Below, in pieces: positions 35,867 to 49,000 of a stretch of DNA of 64,000 bases; the first letter of the stretch is position 1; each line of letters begins with the position of its first letter. The notes under the pieces are model-generated. The model had not been told where the DNA came from. It worked only from the letters and a program-made list of their open reading frames with translations, and searched no databases. The stretch lies in the NCBI GenBank assembly GCA_942159475.1, contig OW804096.1, positions 140,047,442-140,111,441 of the forward strand, read 5' to 3'. Source of the DNA: Sthenelais limicola. Lineage: Eukaryota; Annelida; Polychaeta; Phyllodocida; Sigalionidae. Position numbers and translations under genes: made by a program.

Positions 35867-37559
35867 CTACCACTACGTGGCTACCTCATTGTGAGTGAGT
35901 GAGGGAATGTTTTGGTCCTGCAGAGACGGCAGGTTTAGGCATGCAGTTATTATTTCATATACAATCATCGTAAAATAACATGCATACTCATTTATTGCCA
36001 GTAGCAACATTTTAAAATGAGCACACCTAGTGAAATAACGTCCATGTCATTTTTTTAATGATCAGATCGTAAAATTACATGCATGCCCATTTATTAATGG
36101 TAGCATCGTTTTAAAACGAGCGGCATCCTTTTTCATATGGCAATGCCTGTATTATAATGTTCATGCACTTTTTGATAAGGGCACTGCTGATATTTATACG
36201 GCAAAAGTTTACAGCGTATGTTTAACCCCTTAGGGCTTATCAATTTCTTGGGTAAGAATACAGATTTGGGGGATAAATATGATAGGGATACACATGGTAT
36301 ATCAAACTTCCCATGATGCAGAATATCCTCTTTCAAATATACTATAGGGCATAGCTCTGAGAACAGTCAAATAAAGCATGAGTCTTTTCTTGAAGTATTT
36401 TTTTAAAATCATACAGCTAAGAGAGTGTTAATCTAGAAAAATATTTATATGGCTAGGGGCACAGTTAAAAAATACGCCATATGGAAAATGTTTAATCTAT
36501 TTGTTTATCTTGTAATCCACGACTGACGGAGCAGTGATGAGCAAGAATTACATTTATTTGGGTTAAAGACAGATTTGTGGATTCTAGCGGTGGATATTTT
36601 GCCCATGGACTAGACTCCCGACGACCTATCAATTCATGTGTAGCCCATTTTCATTCACCCGCCTGCCCACACAAACTTTTACCCGCATTTGGTGGCGGGC
36701 TGGTGCTGGTATCTGAGGTTATCCTAAGGAGTATTTGTAATGTGTATTTGTGTAATCTGTGTATTTTAACTACTTTACTAACGTGTAGAGATGGGAGGGA
36801 TGGTAGAGAGAGAGAGGAGAGAGAGGGAGAACAGAAATAACACTTTAAAATCTTCGAATCTTCGAAAAACATTAAAAATAATAATTTTGAAATATTCTAC
36901 GAATGTCATCATCACTTTTGTCCATGCTTGTAAACCTCTAGAGCTGTGTGTATAAGGTGTAATGTGTATTATACTTGATGTATTCTAATCGCAAATAGAT
37001 AACTCAATTCTGCACATCATGATTATTCTGTGAACGGTTTTGAATTTTTAGAATCCATTGATTATATAAATAACCAAGGATTCAGGATATGAATATGGAA
37101 AACAAAAAAAACATCGGCGCGCGGAGACGCTTTCATGGCTAAGTGCTTTTGTATAACCCCAACGGACCAATGTAAGGTCCTAAGGATTCTGGAGAATTTT
37201 GAATTTTTCTGATAAGTTAACTTTGGCCAGAATTATTATCGATTTCTTGAGCACCATAAAGATCAAACTATCAGCCCTATACCTTGCTACTAATAGTACT
37301 ATGTACGCTTAATAGCCAAACCAGTCACTTGAATGGGTTGTATACATGTGTACACATGTACGTACAGCTAGGATGACATGCTGGACATGCATATAGTATA
37401 GAATGAGGACAAACCAACTTCATACATCCAAATCCAGCAAGGGCAGTTTGTGTTTGTTCAGTAATAGGATTAGTTCTGACCCAATTACTTCACTGGGGTT
37501 TGCTGACTTACACCAGCATCTGTACCATAAACTTTCAGCCTTAGGCCCGGTTCACTGAA

Positions 37560-37675
37560 CACGTGTATCTGCAGTGGGAGACTGCAGATACACGGGGATA
37601 CCCCAAATGCAGATACACAGGGATACTCACTACTGCAGATACACAGGGATACTCACTAGTGCAGATACTCATGGT
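37560..37675 (-). repeat. TGCAGATACACAGGGATAC tandem array
   Basis: Four to five units of TGCAGATACACRGGGATAC, the inverted counterpart of the array at 34820. Confidence 0.75.
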
Positions 37676-37810
37676 GTAAACGCAATTTTTTTTCCAGTGT
37701 ACACTAGTAACCACCTATACATTGAGTTCTGCATTGAGTAGTTTGTCAGCGCCTTCTGTTTGATTTCTAACCTCGCTCACGATACTTAGCCTTCGGACTC
37801 TTCAGATCTC

Positions 37811-37962
37811 AACAAGATCTCACCAAGACCTCACCTCACCAAGATCTCACCAAGACCTCACCTCACCAAGACCTCACCTCACCAAGATCTCACCAAGACC
37901 TCACCTCACCAAGACCTCACCTCATCTAGATCTCACCAAGATCTCACCTCACCAAGATCCTA
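37811..37962 (+). repeat. CAAGATCTCACCAAGACCTCACCT-type tandem repeat
   Basis: About ten alternations of CAAGATCTCAC and CAAGACCTCACCTCAC. Confidence 0.85.
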
Positions 37963-38134
37963 ACGCGCTTATTATATGATCACAACTATGAGATTCACAT
38001 TTTCATCAGTACATTAATTCTCCGGTTTGGATATTATTATGGTGTACAAAATAATTATTATTGAACATTAGTTACAATGAAATTTATTAGAACCCAGATA
38101 ATGATCCATAGCCTCCCTATACCTATATTATGAT

Positions 38135-38226
38135 TAGGATGTAACAAGGTTGGTCTCTGACTTACCGTATACGATGCCCACATGTTCTTTGAGAAGCGTC
38201 GGGCTTCGAGTGATATCCCTGGTCGA
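38135..38226. mobile_element. Second family D hairpin element
   Basis: ACCGTATACGATGCCCAC and GAGTGATATCCCTGGTCG correspond to the reverse complement and hairpin arm of the copy at 41 kb. The left arm is degraded. Confidence 0.5.
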
Positions 38227-38239
38227 AAAAAATGGATTT

Positions 38240-38575
38240 TGAGATATATCATCCTATTTGAAAAGATGAGATCAAGCGATTCCAATGATAGTAAACATTA
38301 GGACATATCTTTTTATAATTACTTCTATATTTAAAGTTTTTGATATTTTTAGTTTTTAAAAAAAGTTTACGATATTTCCGGGTGGCCATTTACTAGTGAA
38401 GTAGCTATATATACTCTATATATGATGAGCTTAAAAATGCATAGATTTATTTATTACACTGTCTTGAGATTTGATACATGAATTCATGCTACGGCAGGCG
38501 TTAGAACACTTTTAAAAATGGCATTTGTGCGACTTGTGACTCATTTCCCTGGATCACATCATATATACACATTTT
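38240..38575 (-). mobile_element. Family C element next to a family D hairpin
   Basis: GATTCCAATGATAGTAAACA, CTAGTGAAGTAGCTATATAT and GACTCATTTCCCTGGATCAC are present. The left terminus is abutted by the hairpin sequence at 38135-38226. Confidence 0.65.
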
Positions 38576-39914
38576 CTTGTTTTTTTCCCTGATTCGACTA
38601 CAAATTATAACAGTAGCTGAGATGCACACAAGACGTAACTTGTGTATTATGTATATTGCATGTTCATTTCAAGGTCTAGCCACTTAATGACGTATTAAAA
38701 GTAGCGCTCTGAATGGAGTGTAGATTGTGAAACTACTCTATCCCTCAACTAAATGGGTAAAACTCACTAAATGCTGGTTCAGGCAAAAAAGCCTGAGAAC
38801 CATTGATGTTGATACCCATTATGCCAATCATTTTCATCATTTAAATCTAACATAAATCTGTTAGCTGATTGTGGCGATGTGTTAGGTGTTTGTGGATAGC
38901 CATATCTAATTCACGCGATCAGTCCTAAATTTCGCACTTGGAAGTCAGCACACTTAGGTGAGCTTGACTCTTCCGTGACAACCGCTTCTGAAAGAAGCTG
39001 CCCATCGGCAGGATCACTACCCATTACAACGTCACACCCGCCATTACGGGTCCTCACGCAAATAGAGAGAGATTGATACTTATCCCCCTGTTTGCCAACG
39101 AAATAAATGCTCATTCAGCATTCTTACCTAGCTTACTCCTACCGTATATTAGTAAGCAACGATATTAGCTAGTGATTACTGGAACAATATTGTCTAGAAA
39201 AGAAGATATGAGCCCATTTACCACCAGCAAGGCCTATGATAAGATTCGAATCGAAGGCCATTGCCGCGAAATATATCAACAAGCGCCGAAAATGGTGTCT
39301 CCCAATACTGCCGCTAGCGCCACTGCATAGGCCGCTGCTCAGTGCCTAAGCACTGAGCAGCGCTTGGGGTGGGGGTGGGGTGGAGGTGGTAGAGAATGGA
39401 CGGGAGTTCGTCGGCAACTGTTTTTCTTTATTTATACAAGCAACTAGCCTAAAAGTCAGATCCCAACACAACCCAATCCAGCGGTATGCTTTCTGGACTG
39501 ATCATTGGTCTCCCATCCCACTGGGATCCCATTAGTAGTTGACTCCCATGCCATTGGTAGTTGACTGACAGATTGCACACTTATAGGTGAGCTTGACTGA
39601 CAGATTTTTTAATTCACGCCATTGGTACTCTCCCATCCCATTGGTAGTTGACTGACAGATTTTCTAATCCACCCCATTGCTAGTCTCCCACCCCATTGGT
39701 AGTGTGACCAAGTGTACTTGTAACTGCGGTGGGGGAGGGTGGACCCTATTAGGATATTTCTTAAAGGGACCAAGTGATCGACTGCTGATACTGTGACATG
39801 TATATATGGTGTATATGTATACATATAATTCAGCGCAGGACTTACCTGCCTTCCGTTGCTAACCTTCTGTTGTGGCAACCGGCCCAGGCACCTCCGCACT
39901 CATGTTGAAATTTG

Positions 39915-40475
39915 TTTCCGACCAACCTTTTTTCCGACCAAGTTTCTTTCCGATCAACTTTTTTCGAGTTTTTTTTTGACAAACATTTTCTTTGACCAAC
40001 TTTTTTCGACCTACTTTTTTTCGACAGTTTTTTTTTTCGTACAACAAACTTTTTTCGATCAACTTTTTCCGACCAACTTTTCCAGACCCAACTTTTTTTC
40101 GACCCAAATTTTTTCGACCAACTTTTTTTCGACAGTTTTTCTTTGACCCAACTTTTCCGATCATTTTTTTCGACCCAACTTTTTTCTACCAACTTTTTTG
40201 ATCCTAACTTTTTTCGACAAACTTTTTCCGACCAACTTTTTTCAGCCAAATTTTTTCGACCCAACTTTTTTTCGACAAACTTTTTTTCGACCCAACTTTT
40301 TTCGACCAACTTTTTTCCTACAAACTTTTTCAATCCAACTTTTTTTCAAGTTTTTTTTCAACAAACTTTTTCTTCGACCAACTTTTCGATAACTTTTTGC
40401 CGTCAAACTTTTTTTTCGATCAACTTTTTCCGACAAACTTTTCCAGACCAACTTTTTTCCGACCTACTTTTTGCA
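39915..40475 (+). repeat. TTTTTTCGACCAAC satellite
   Basis: About 560 bp of irregular 12-16-bp units (TTTTTTCGACCAAC, TTTTCCGACCAAC, TTTTTTCGACAAAC). Lys- or Phe-rich frames on both strands are artefacts. Confidence 0.9.
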
Positions 40476-40899
40476 ATATTTGTTCCACAAAAAAATCAGA
40501 TATAGGTTAAAATGTAAGCATTTTTAGGTAAATATTCTGCATATTCTGTTTAAGAAAGACTAAATTTCAGTAACTATAACTTGACATCACGCACAAGTAA
40601 TTGAGCCTGAGAACTCGTTTCCTTTGGAAACGCCAGGTATATACATTAAGTTAAACTGATTATAAAGTTAAATAGAAAAATAGTTGATTAAATCATTGCT
40701 TATTTAATACTTAGTTAACTTATAACTTGTTATTTTCATGTATTAGGTACATTGTTCTCAGTGCTGGCTGAATAACTAATACATTAGAATAGAAAAAGTA
40801 AAGGTAACATAACACAAAAATGCAATATTGGTAGTTAACCCTAGGATAGTGACCAAATATGTGATCAAAAGATAGGTAACAAGTCGGAAAAACGTGGAA

Positions 40900-41635
40900 T
40901 TTGCGATATCATCTCTACTGAAAAGATGAGATCAAGCAGATTCTAATGATGGTAAACATTGTGACATCTAATACATATTTCTACATTCTAAGTATGATAA
41001 TTCTATTTTTGAAAAAAAGTTCTATACATATACTCTCAATATGATTTTTCAACCAGGGATGTCATGAGAAGCCGCAGGCTTCAAGTGATATCCCTGGTCG
41101 AAAAAACCCAGCGGGCATCGTGTACAGTAAGTCAGAAACTAACCGAGTTACATCTTATTTTTATATCACGATCTCATATTGTAAAATAAAACAAATAAAG
41201 AAACAGTTTATTTACCTCGCTTTCCCTCGATGACCCACCATATTGATTTTTGATACCAAAGTCCTAGACAAGCATATAACTGGTTGGCTAATCAACAACG
41301 GCACAATGGCATATGATGTCACAAATAGGCTTGACACCATGAGCGAGCATAACTTCAACCAATAAGAATGCTTCTTACATTTAGCCTAAAAAGCGTCATA
41401 TTTTCAGGTGTGGATCCATTCAACAAAATACGATGGCATGAATTCATCATTTGCAGCATGTACAACTCCCGATCGTGGTATAATACACTGTCTTGGAATT
41501 TGGGACATTTATATGACCTCAAGCACTAGATACTACAAAGATGAAACCATTCCTACAAAGAGTTCTTGTGAATAAAAGATTTTGAAAAATATTTTTCTGT
41601 AACACACCACATATGGTCATGAAACAAAGAAAGGG
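40900..41635 (-). mobile_element. Family C fragments surrounding a family D insertion
   Basis: 40910-41040 carries GAAAAGATGAGATCAAGCAG and AATGATGGTAAACATTG. 41490-41625 carries ACTGTCTTGGAATTTGGGAC and ends CTGTAACACACCACATATGG. Between them lie the D hairpin and unrelated sequence. Confidence 0.5.
41040..41160. mobile_element. Family D hairpin element
   Basis: ACCAGGGATGTCATGAGAAG at 41052 pairs with CTTCAAGTGATATCCCTGGT ending at 41098, followed by CGATGCCC-type flanking sequence shared (inverted) with 38135-38226. Confidence 0.5.
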
Positions 41636-42087
41636 TATATATTCTGTTTAAATCCAATATGATAAGAGGTCCCTTTAGGAGGCTGGTCAAATTTGCATTT
41701 TATTACATATAATTTGATTTATATCGAGGGTTGAGACAAAGTGTAAAAAGGGAACAGAAGTAAACAAAAAGAGAGGGTAAGTTCACAGAAGTAACTAAAT
41801 ATAGCATGCTGTACTTTGGAATGTCAATGAATAATTAAATAATGATAATGCATTTTATAGTCAAATGTATATCTCACACACGTTCACACATAATCACTTC
41901 AACCTAAAACATGAACATATAATTTGATACTCATTGTATAAATATGATAAAGAAACAGGATGTCAGTCCGTGTCAACTTGTGACTGTAATCACTAGGAAA
42001 CCGGAGAACTAAAATAGAAAATAAATAAACATGACCATGATATCATGTTGGGGTAGGGTGCTGGTCAACTTAATGCGCTGTGTGTAA

Positions 42088-42416
42088 TAGGGGAGTTGTA
42101 TGTGTCACTGCACTTGTCTATCACAATACATGCTGGGCTACAGTTAAAATCTGACATTGAAACATTCTGCAACAGTTTTACTGAAGAACACAAGGATTTT
42201 CTCACCAATATCATAGCCTGTGTAAATGATATGTAGAAACCAAATGCATGATGGGATAATTAAGTCTTGATTAATGGAATCATGTAAAACACATTTCTAT
42301 TTACATGAGATCACTGTTGAATATCTCATGCTGAACATAACATGTTTTCTAGAATCCTAGCGTTTTACACAGACATAGAACACAAGGTTTAAAATGGCAG
42401 ATGTACAAATCCCCTA
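42088..42416 (+). mobile_element. Family B MITE (329 bp)
   Basis: TAGGGGAGTTGTATG and TGTACAAATCCCCTA termini. TA at each end. Confidence 0.85.
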
Positions 42417-42533
42417 CTGGATATCCCTGATATCAATGATTAACTGGTGTTATCACACTTTCAGGGATTTTGTGTGCAAAAAGGCCATGCAATATTTACG
42501 ATATGCGAACGCTGAAAACACCAGCCTGCAATA

Positions 42534-42662
42534 ACCATGTCTGAGCATGCAATAACCAACATGTCTGAACGTGCATTGTCCCTCTCTGAACATGTCTGAA
42601 CGTGCACTATCCCTCTCTGAACATGTCTGAACATGCACTAACCAACATGTCTGACCATGCAG
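42534..42662 (+). repeat. AACATGTCTGAAC tandem repeat
   Basis: Five occurrences of CATGTCTGAMC followed by GTGCA or ATGCA. Units of about 20-37 bp include CTATCCCTCTCTG. Confidence 0.8.
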
Positions 42663-43599
42663 ACAAGGATATTTTCCCTGTCTTTGATGCTAGCCTTGCT
42701 AAATTTTACACACTTGGAAAGTTTACCATACATTGACCTGTTGGACTAGAGATTTTACAATATTCTTAAGAGAAATTAGTAAAATAATGACTTTACTTGG
42801 AAGTATTTCATACAATATACACAGCACTCTTTGAAAGATTGTGGCCCTGACAGTGTGCAACCTGACAGGGGGTGTAGTTGAATTTCTCACCATGGTCATT
42901 TATTGGTACTCCATAAAACCTTGCTCTCCATGGTCATTTATTGGTCATCCATAAAATGAACCGGCCTCACATGTGTTACTTTATGACCCACCCAGCTTAG
43001 GAAAAATATCTTGATCAATAATTGATATTCAAACATATTTCAATACTCTAGATTCATATAGCTCATGTTTTATGCATCATTTTGCTAGTTTCAGCGTATT
43101 TCTGTGACTATTTTAAGTGGAAATATAACTTTTGTTACTGGTGTCACAGTATGGGAAGCAAACATTAGGAATAAGCCCCATTCCCTGGAGAAAAGATCAA
43201 CTGATTTAGTAATAGGGGGTCAATATCTATAGTGCCCTAATCTTTAAAAAGAAAGTATATTCTAAAGTTTTCATTTTAGTTTCAAATGAAGAGTTTGATC
43301 TTATTGTTTGGAAGTAGCTATTTACATACTTTGGATGATCTAAAGTCAAGATGTGTGGTTATCCTGCAATAGTAAATTACATTTCTGAGAGGGATAAAAA
43401 CCAACAAGTCCCTGTTCTCGTTTTTGAAATGAGTTTAGATATTAGATCATACTACATATCTGTAACTTGATTTTATTAATCATCATCTCTTTGATAATCT
43501 GGATAAACACTCACAATGAAAACAAAATGGCATTTCTATTTAACTTCAGTATTTGATTTCTTTCTGGCCATAAACATGGAACAAAATTCAATGAGCTTT

Positions 43600-44040
43600 G
43601 GTTCTATTTTTTTTAAATGCGTACCAAGTTATTCCTCTTTTATTTCTCTATCAAATATGTAAATACATATATGAGAAAATAGAAATTAGGTTATATCTAG
43701 CAACTGGGTGACTCACCTTCCTGTGACACATCACATTTCCATGAATGCAAGCAAATTCTTTTCTTCTTCTAAGTTTATTTATTCCCCAGTTCAAGAAATC
43801 AGCATATTAGAGAAATGTAATTGATCAAATTTAATATTTGACTGTAAGAGCCTGATGGCAGGATATGCTGAATAAAACCTTTTTTTAAAAATCATAATTA
43901 TGTTCACTTAAAATAGTCAATGAAATATGCTGGACCCAGCAAAAGGATGCATACAACAGTAAAGTTTCCTTAAAAAAAAATGTTTTCGAAACTCATTTCC
44001 CTGTGACACATCACATATGGTGTTTATTACACGTTTATTG
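43600..44040 (+). mobile_element. Two family C right-end fragments
   Basis: Near-identical ends CCTGTGACACATCACAT occur at about 43721-43737 and 44011-44027, each preceded by ACTCAYTTYCC-like sequence. Interiors are decayed. Confidence 0.5.
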
Positions 44041-44097
44041 CACCTGGGCTGATAGGGTTCTATAAGCCCTGCCACCTCTGCAAGAGTAACCACAAAT

Positions 44098-44741
44098 GGG
44101 TCCGATTTTCAGAAAATGTACAATTGGCAGCTGTATAGATTTAGTACATTCTGCTAAATCAATTTGGCAATTTGGCCAATACTAGGTAAATTCGAGTATA
44201 TTTGTGATGTGTTGTGATGTGAAAATGAGAGATACCAAATGAGAGATACCATTATATTTGAACAGATGAGATCAAGCCGATTCCAATGATAGTAAACAGT
44301 CTAATAATCTAATAAGTATTTCTAGATTTTAAGTTTGATATTTTCGTTATTGAAAAAAAAGTTTCCAATATTTCTGGGGGTCAATAAACGGTAAAGTAAA
44401 TAAATGTAGGCCTTGTGCATATGAGGACCTTTAAAACAAGGGGATATATTTAATACATTGTCCTGAAATTTGATACATCGCCTAAGAAAACTATATGTGA
44501 TAAACTCTCCAAAAATCAGAACATTCCAATGAAGTGATATTATAAAATAAATACTTTGAAAAATATCATTTATGCGACTTATGATACATTTTCCTAAAAC
44601 GGATCACATTTGGCATTGCATTGACTCTAGCAATGTGTTTGGTTATGTTGAACTGTATTTTGAACTTTATTTTCGTCTGAAATTTGGGTTATTTGAGAAG
44701 ATGGGCAAAGTTGAATTGTACATTTTCTGAAAATATGACCC
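44098..44741. mobile_element. Family A MITE (A1, inverted) split by a family C element
   Basis: Left part 44098 to about 44212, right part from about 44610 to 44741. The break falls inside GAGTATATTTGGCATTGC. The intervening 400 bp is family C. Confidence 0.85.
44213..44609 (-). mobile_element. Family C MITE inserted in a family A MITE
   Basis: Starts TGTGATGTGTTGTGATGTG and ends CCTAAAACGGATCACAT. The interrupted family A host defines both boundaries to within a few bases, with TTTG/TTGG ambiguity at the joint. Confidence 0.75.
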
Positions 44742-44879
44742 ATATGTAATTTGATATCAAAGATTAACTGGTACTATAGCAATGCAATAGGGGACTTGCC
44801 TAATGTGTCATCCTAAATATAGATTTGCATGAGATTTTGCATGGGAGTTATATGGCAGAGTAAAAGTGGATGGCATATT

Positions 44880-45060
44880 CTATATTTATTATACACATTG
44901 CTCTGAGAACAACGTATCTAGAGTGAGTTATGGACAGTGTATATTTCACTAGTGCTTTATATGTGGTATTCATTGGAACCAAAGTTGTTTATTCCAAGTT
45001 TACAGTTGAACTTCAATTAAGAGTTTCAGTCACAGAATATTGCACTCATGGCTATGCAAC
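44880..45060 (-). mobile_element. Family E element, inverted partial copy
   Basis: CAACGTATCTAGAGTGAG, TTTCACTAGTGCTTTATATG and GAATATTGCACTCATGGC are the reverse complement of family E blocks in matching order. Confidence 0.55.
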
Positions 45061-45063
45061 TGG

Positions 45064-45215
45064 TGGGTGAAATCGTCAGAAAATGTACAATTCACTTTCA
45101 CTAATCTTCTCAAATAACACAAATTTAAGACACAAATGTGTTTTAAAATTTAGTTCAACATAACCAAATAGATTACTTGAATCAATGCAATGTCAAATAT
45201 ACTTAGACATTCTCT
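45064..45215. mobile_element. Truncated family A MITE
   Basis: Begins GGGTGAAATCGTCAGAAAAT and keeps the CTCAAATAAC and CAATGCAATG blocks; the right end is missing. Lies about 400 bp upstream of the FReD start codon. Confidence 0.75.
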
Positions 45216-45638
45216 CAACCTGGAAGCCTTCCTCACTTTCTCACAATCAAAATATCTAAAAGTTAGAATAAAGAACAAATTTGAATTCTTACATTTCAAG
45301 TTCAATCTAAATATCTGTATTGCGCTCCTTTTATAGTGCATCTCATACAGGACGGGCATATAATGAAAAGCAATTTAATTTAGATTAATGACAGGTTTAT
45401 ACTCTATGAATTGTTTTACAAATTTATCTAAACCAAATATATCTTGGTTTTCTGACCAATGGTTCAATTAAATGGTAGAAATATAGCAAAATTGAAGAAG
45501 ATCGGTGTATGTTCTTTATTGTACACATTTCAAGGATTAATCCATTTGTGTGACTGTGGTTCCTGGGTGAGGCACATATATCACTGTTGTTTTCACTATT
45601 CCCATCACTGCACAGGATCGCACCTCATGGTAGACATC

Positions 45639-46046
45639 ATGGCGACCATTGTGTGTATTCTCTCTCTACTTCTATCAGCTACTTCTACATTCTGTGCTAA
45701 CACTGGAGAAAGTAATCAAACAAGATATGCTCCTGTCAAGAGTATTCAAGGCCAATCTGATTTTTATGTTGAGGAAAACACCCTGAATGAAATGAAGGAA
45801 ATGAAAGACCACATCGAGGACAAATTAGAAGAAAATAAGAAATATATTGAGAAGTTGATTTCTACAAGTATAGTGGATCTTACCAAGCATGTGGCTGCTC
45901 AGGCAGAGGAAATAGCAGAACTGGAAATAAATGTCAAGGCGCTGAGGGAAAGTTTGGCGGACAAGTTAGACGAGAATGACAGGAAGATTGCGTGGGCTAT
46001 CACAGATGGTAGTCTGGCCCCAAGGAACACTTCATGGGTGCAGGAG
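45639..46046 (+). CDS. FReD gene exon 1: signal peptide and coiled coil
   Basis: 136 codons. The donor is GAG followed by GTCTGT, phase 0. The alternative donor four bases downstream would create a stop across the junction, so it is rejected. The heptad-like EMKEMKDHIEDKLEENK and EIAELEINVKALRESL stretches suggest a parallel coiled coil that would oligomerise the FReD heads. Confidence 0.82.
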
Positions 46047-49000
46047 GTCTGTATGAGTTATTGCTTTAAGATATAGCTTTGTTAACCTGATGGTGAAAAT
46101 ATTATCATTGATAGATAGACACACATAAGAAGACTAGATTATACTTTATCATATATATTACCTTTGTCAGATGCTGAATTGGCAAATGAAGAATGAAATA
46201 CTGCGACTACTACTACTAATAATAATTACTACTATTAATTACTATCTACTATGACATGTATTTTCTCTCTTTTCTTCTGTGATTCTACTTCCAGTCATCA
46301 AAAATCATAATATCACCCAATTCAAAATAACATTTTATTTGCTATTTTTAAATATTTCAGAATTTCAGGAAACAACAGGAGCTGCTAGATCAACTTGTAA
46401 ACAATATAGGTAACAAACATTAATTCTTTTCTTTCCTGTTTCACCTCTACTGGGATCGAAATTATTAAATGATTACAACAAATATAATAACTTTCTGATG
46501 ATCTACAGAATTTTGTCCAAAAAAATCTTTTCATCAAAGTGTAATAAGTTATATTTATAGTTATAAGACGAATAAAGAATTCTTTAATCTAATACCATAC
46601 CCATAACATGTATTTGGATCTTGGAGAATATAGATCATTGTCTTAATTCTGTCCAAATAAAATTATTTAAAATATTTCCCTTTTTAGTACCCATATATTG
46701 TGACAGAGTTTCTGGTGTTGCCACCATTACACTAATAGCTGGCCAACCAGGCTATAGAGCCATGTGCCTCAGCAGGGACAGCGGTAATTGGATGGCAAGT
46801 AAAACATTTATTTTGTCACTTGTGAATCCATAGGTTGCAAATTCTGTAATTATGTTTATAATACTCACTGTGCTATGATTGCTATAATTAACCTAACAAC
46901 CATTGCTATTACCATTGTTTTTATTATCGCAATATAAACTATACTCCTGAACAATGGAATTTGATGGCAAAGTGGAGGCTAATTGATTTCTGTGAGAACC
47001 ATCTAAACGTTAATTAAAGACCCTTTTACTCTCTACAGGTATTCCAGAGGAGATATGATGGAAGCCTAGACTTCTATAGAGACTGGCAGGATTATGCTCA
47101 TGGTTTTGGAAATGTTGACGGGGAACACTGGCTGGGTCTACTGCGCCTTCACCAACTTTCTACTCGCTATAATTTGGCACTACGTGTGGAGATGATATCA
47201 TTTGAAGAACCTACAACAACGTATTATGCTCAATATTCAAATTTCAGTATTGGTTCAGAGGAGGATGGTTTCCGCTTGACAGTTGGTGGATACTCAGGCA
47301 ATGCAGGTAAGGAATGCTTAATACTACATACATAAGGACCTATTTCTATTCTAATAAATCGCTGTTTCCAAAATGCTAAACCCTGCATACATAAGTACCT
47401 GTTTCTATTCTAATAAATTGCTGTTTATGACTATTTGTCACCAGAGAAATTCAAAGTTTAGCTGTTCAGCATAGTCACCTTGACAAAACATCCTTTCAAA
47501 ATTGATAAATTCTCTTTTTTTAATTCAAGTGTTGAACACTAACAATTCAAAAATTTCTCAATTCAGATCCAGTTCCAAAACCCCAAATCCCTTTGATATC
47601 ATCTTGATCCTAAATAGTCAATATATATATAATAGGGGAGTTGCATGTCTCACTGCACATGTCTATTGCAGTGCATGCTGGGATGGATTCTGTTGAAATC
47701 TGACATTCAAATATAGAGCAACAATTTTTCCAAAAATTGCAAGAATGTTTTCACCAATATCAGAGCTGTTTTTTCCAATTTTCAATTTGGATTCGATGCC
47801 TGTCTCTCATATTATATTGATGTTCAAAGGATACTCCAGCCTATTTAAAATCCAGAAAATATTGAGAAATCGCTGTAATCTCCTATGACATAAAGGTAAC
47901 ATTTTACAACTGGTATGAATATCAATATTTCGTATTCTATTATAGGCACCCCTCTTTCTATATCCATAACATAATCTTAAACAATCATTTTGTATTACTT
48001 GTAATCTCCTGGTCTCTTTCCTTGGTGCCAAGTCAAATAATAAACTACCATATTCCATTACTATGTAAATAGGACATTTGTCAACGCTTCATGAGAATCG
48101 CCCATATATGTTCGAAATAATGGGGATAGCCCATTACCATGATGCCATATGTTCTCACCAGGTGCACACCACCTGCAGGGGTGGTACTGTTCTCACCAGG
48201 TGGCGCATATGGTAACTGGGCTGCAATTACAATTTCTTTTACAATGAAAGAGCCGCTAATACACTTGTCTGGCATTTATACCACTATAGATATTCCACAT
48301 TATGTACATAGGAATACTATAAGTGATATACTTCTATAGTTTATTTGTGTACTTTAGTTGTTTGACATGGAAAAATGTTTTGATAAAAACACCCCCCATC
48401 ATTGCATACTTCATTAGCTCAAGTACACTAGCCCACCAAGGTAAAGTCTACAACTGGAATAACCCTTCTAGGGGTGCTGCTTGACATTACGGCTGTCTAA
48501 CAGGATGGAAATAATTATGAATTAATTGATGTTTTACCATGCAAAGACATGGTAACATACCTTTGTATAAACTCTCTGTATTCTATCTGCAGGGAATAAT
48601 GAAACCCCTCAATCTGTTCTGTGAGAAAAAATATACTGCCATGTAGTGTCTCATTCATTTCAGATGCTATTGATATAAGGAATCCTTAGTATATAAATAT
48701 CCCTATTAATATTCTTATTAATATAAGCTATTCTTATTAATATGCTGATTTTTGCACTAATTTTGCATTATACCCATAGCGTGACTATCTCGCGATCATT
48801 GCGCAATAATTATTGCGTGAAAAGCGTCCACTCTCATCACAGAACTATGGCGAGATGATTGCGCATTAAAAATCGCGTAGAATCGCGCTGATTTGCCCGT
48901 CGGGGCGCATGTCTATGACAGTGCATGCTGGGATAGATTCAGTTTAAATCTGAGATACAAATATTTAGCAACAACTTTATGGAAAATCGCAAGAATGGTT

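Larger units (their letters stand above)
34788..37705. mobile_element. Candidate about 2.9-kb element with ACTGGAAAAAAAAT inverted ends
   Basis: CACTGGAAAAAAAATCGCGT at about 34789 and its inverse ACGCAATTTTTTTTCCAGTG at about 37681-37700, each followed inward by arrays of GTGTATCTGCA/TGCAGATACAC. It could be one element or two inverted copies of a shorter one. The interior has no recognisable protein. Confidence 0.45.

Noticed and set aside
35218..36720. TTTACCCGCC-type motifs that looked like a conserved exon
   Set aside because: They recur at 35.25-35.31 and 36.66 kb in different frames with stops, so they are more likely repeat-derived.
39842..40505. Lys-rich (-) and Phe-rich (+) frames up to 163 residues
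   Set aside because: Translations of the TTTTTTCGAC satellite in several frames at once.
46799..46804. GT donor within GCAAGTAAAAC for FReD exon 3
   Set aside because: It would shift exon 4 into TGA and break the conserved WxVFQRR join; the GC donor is preferred.
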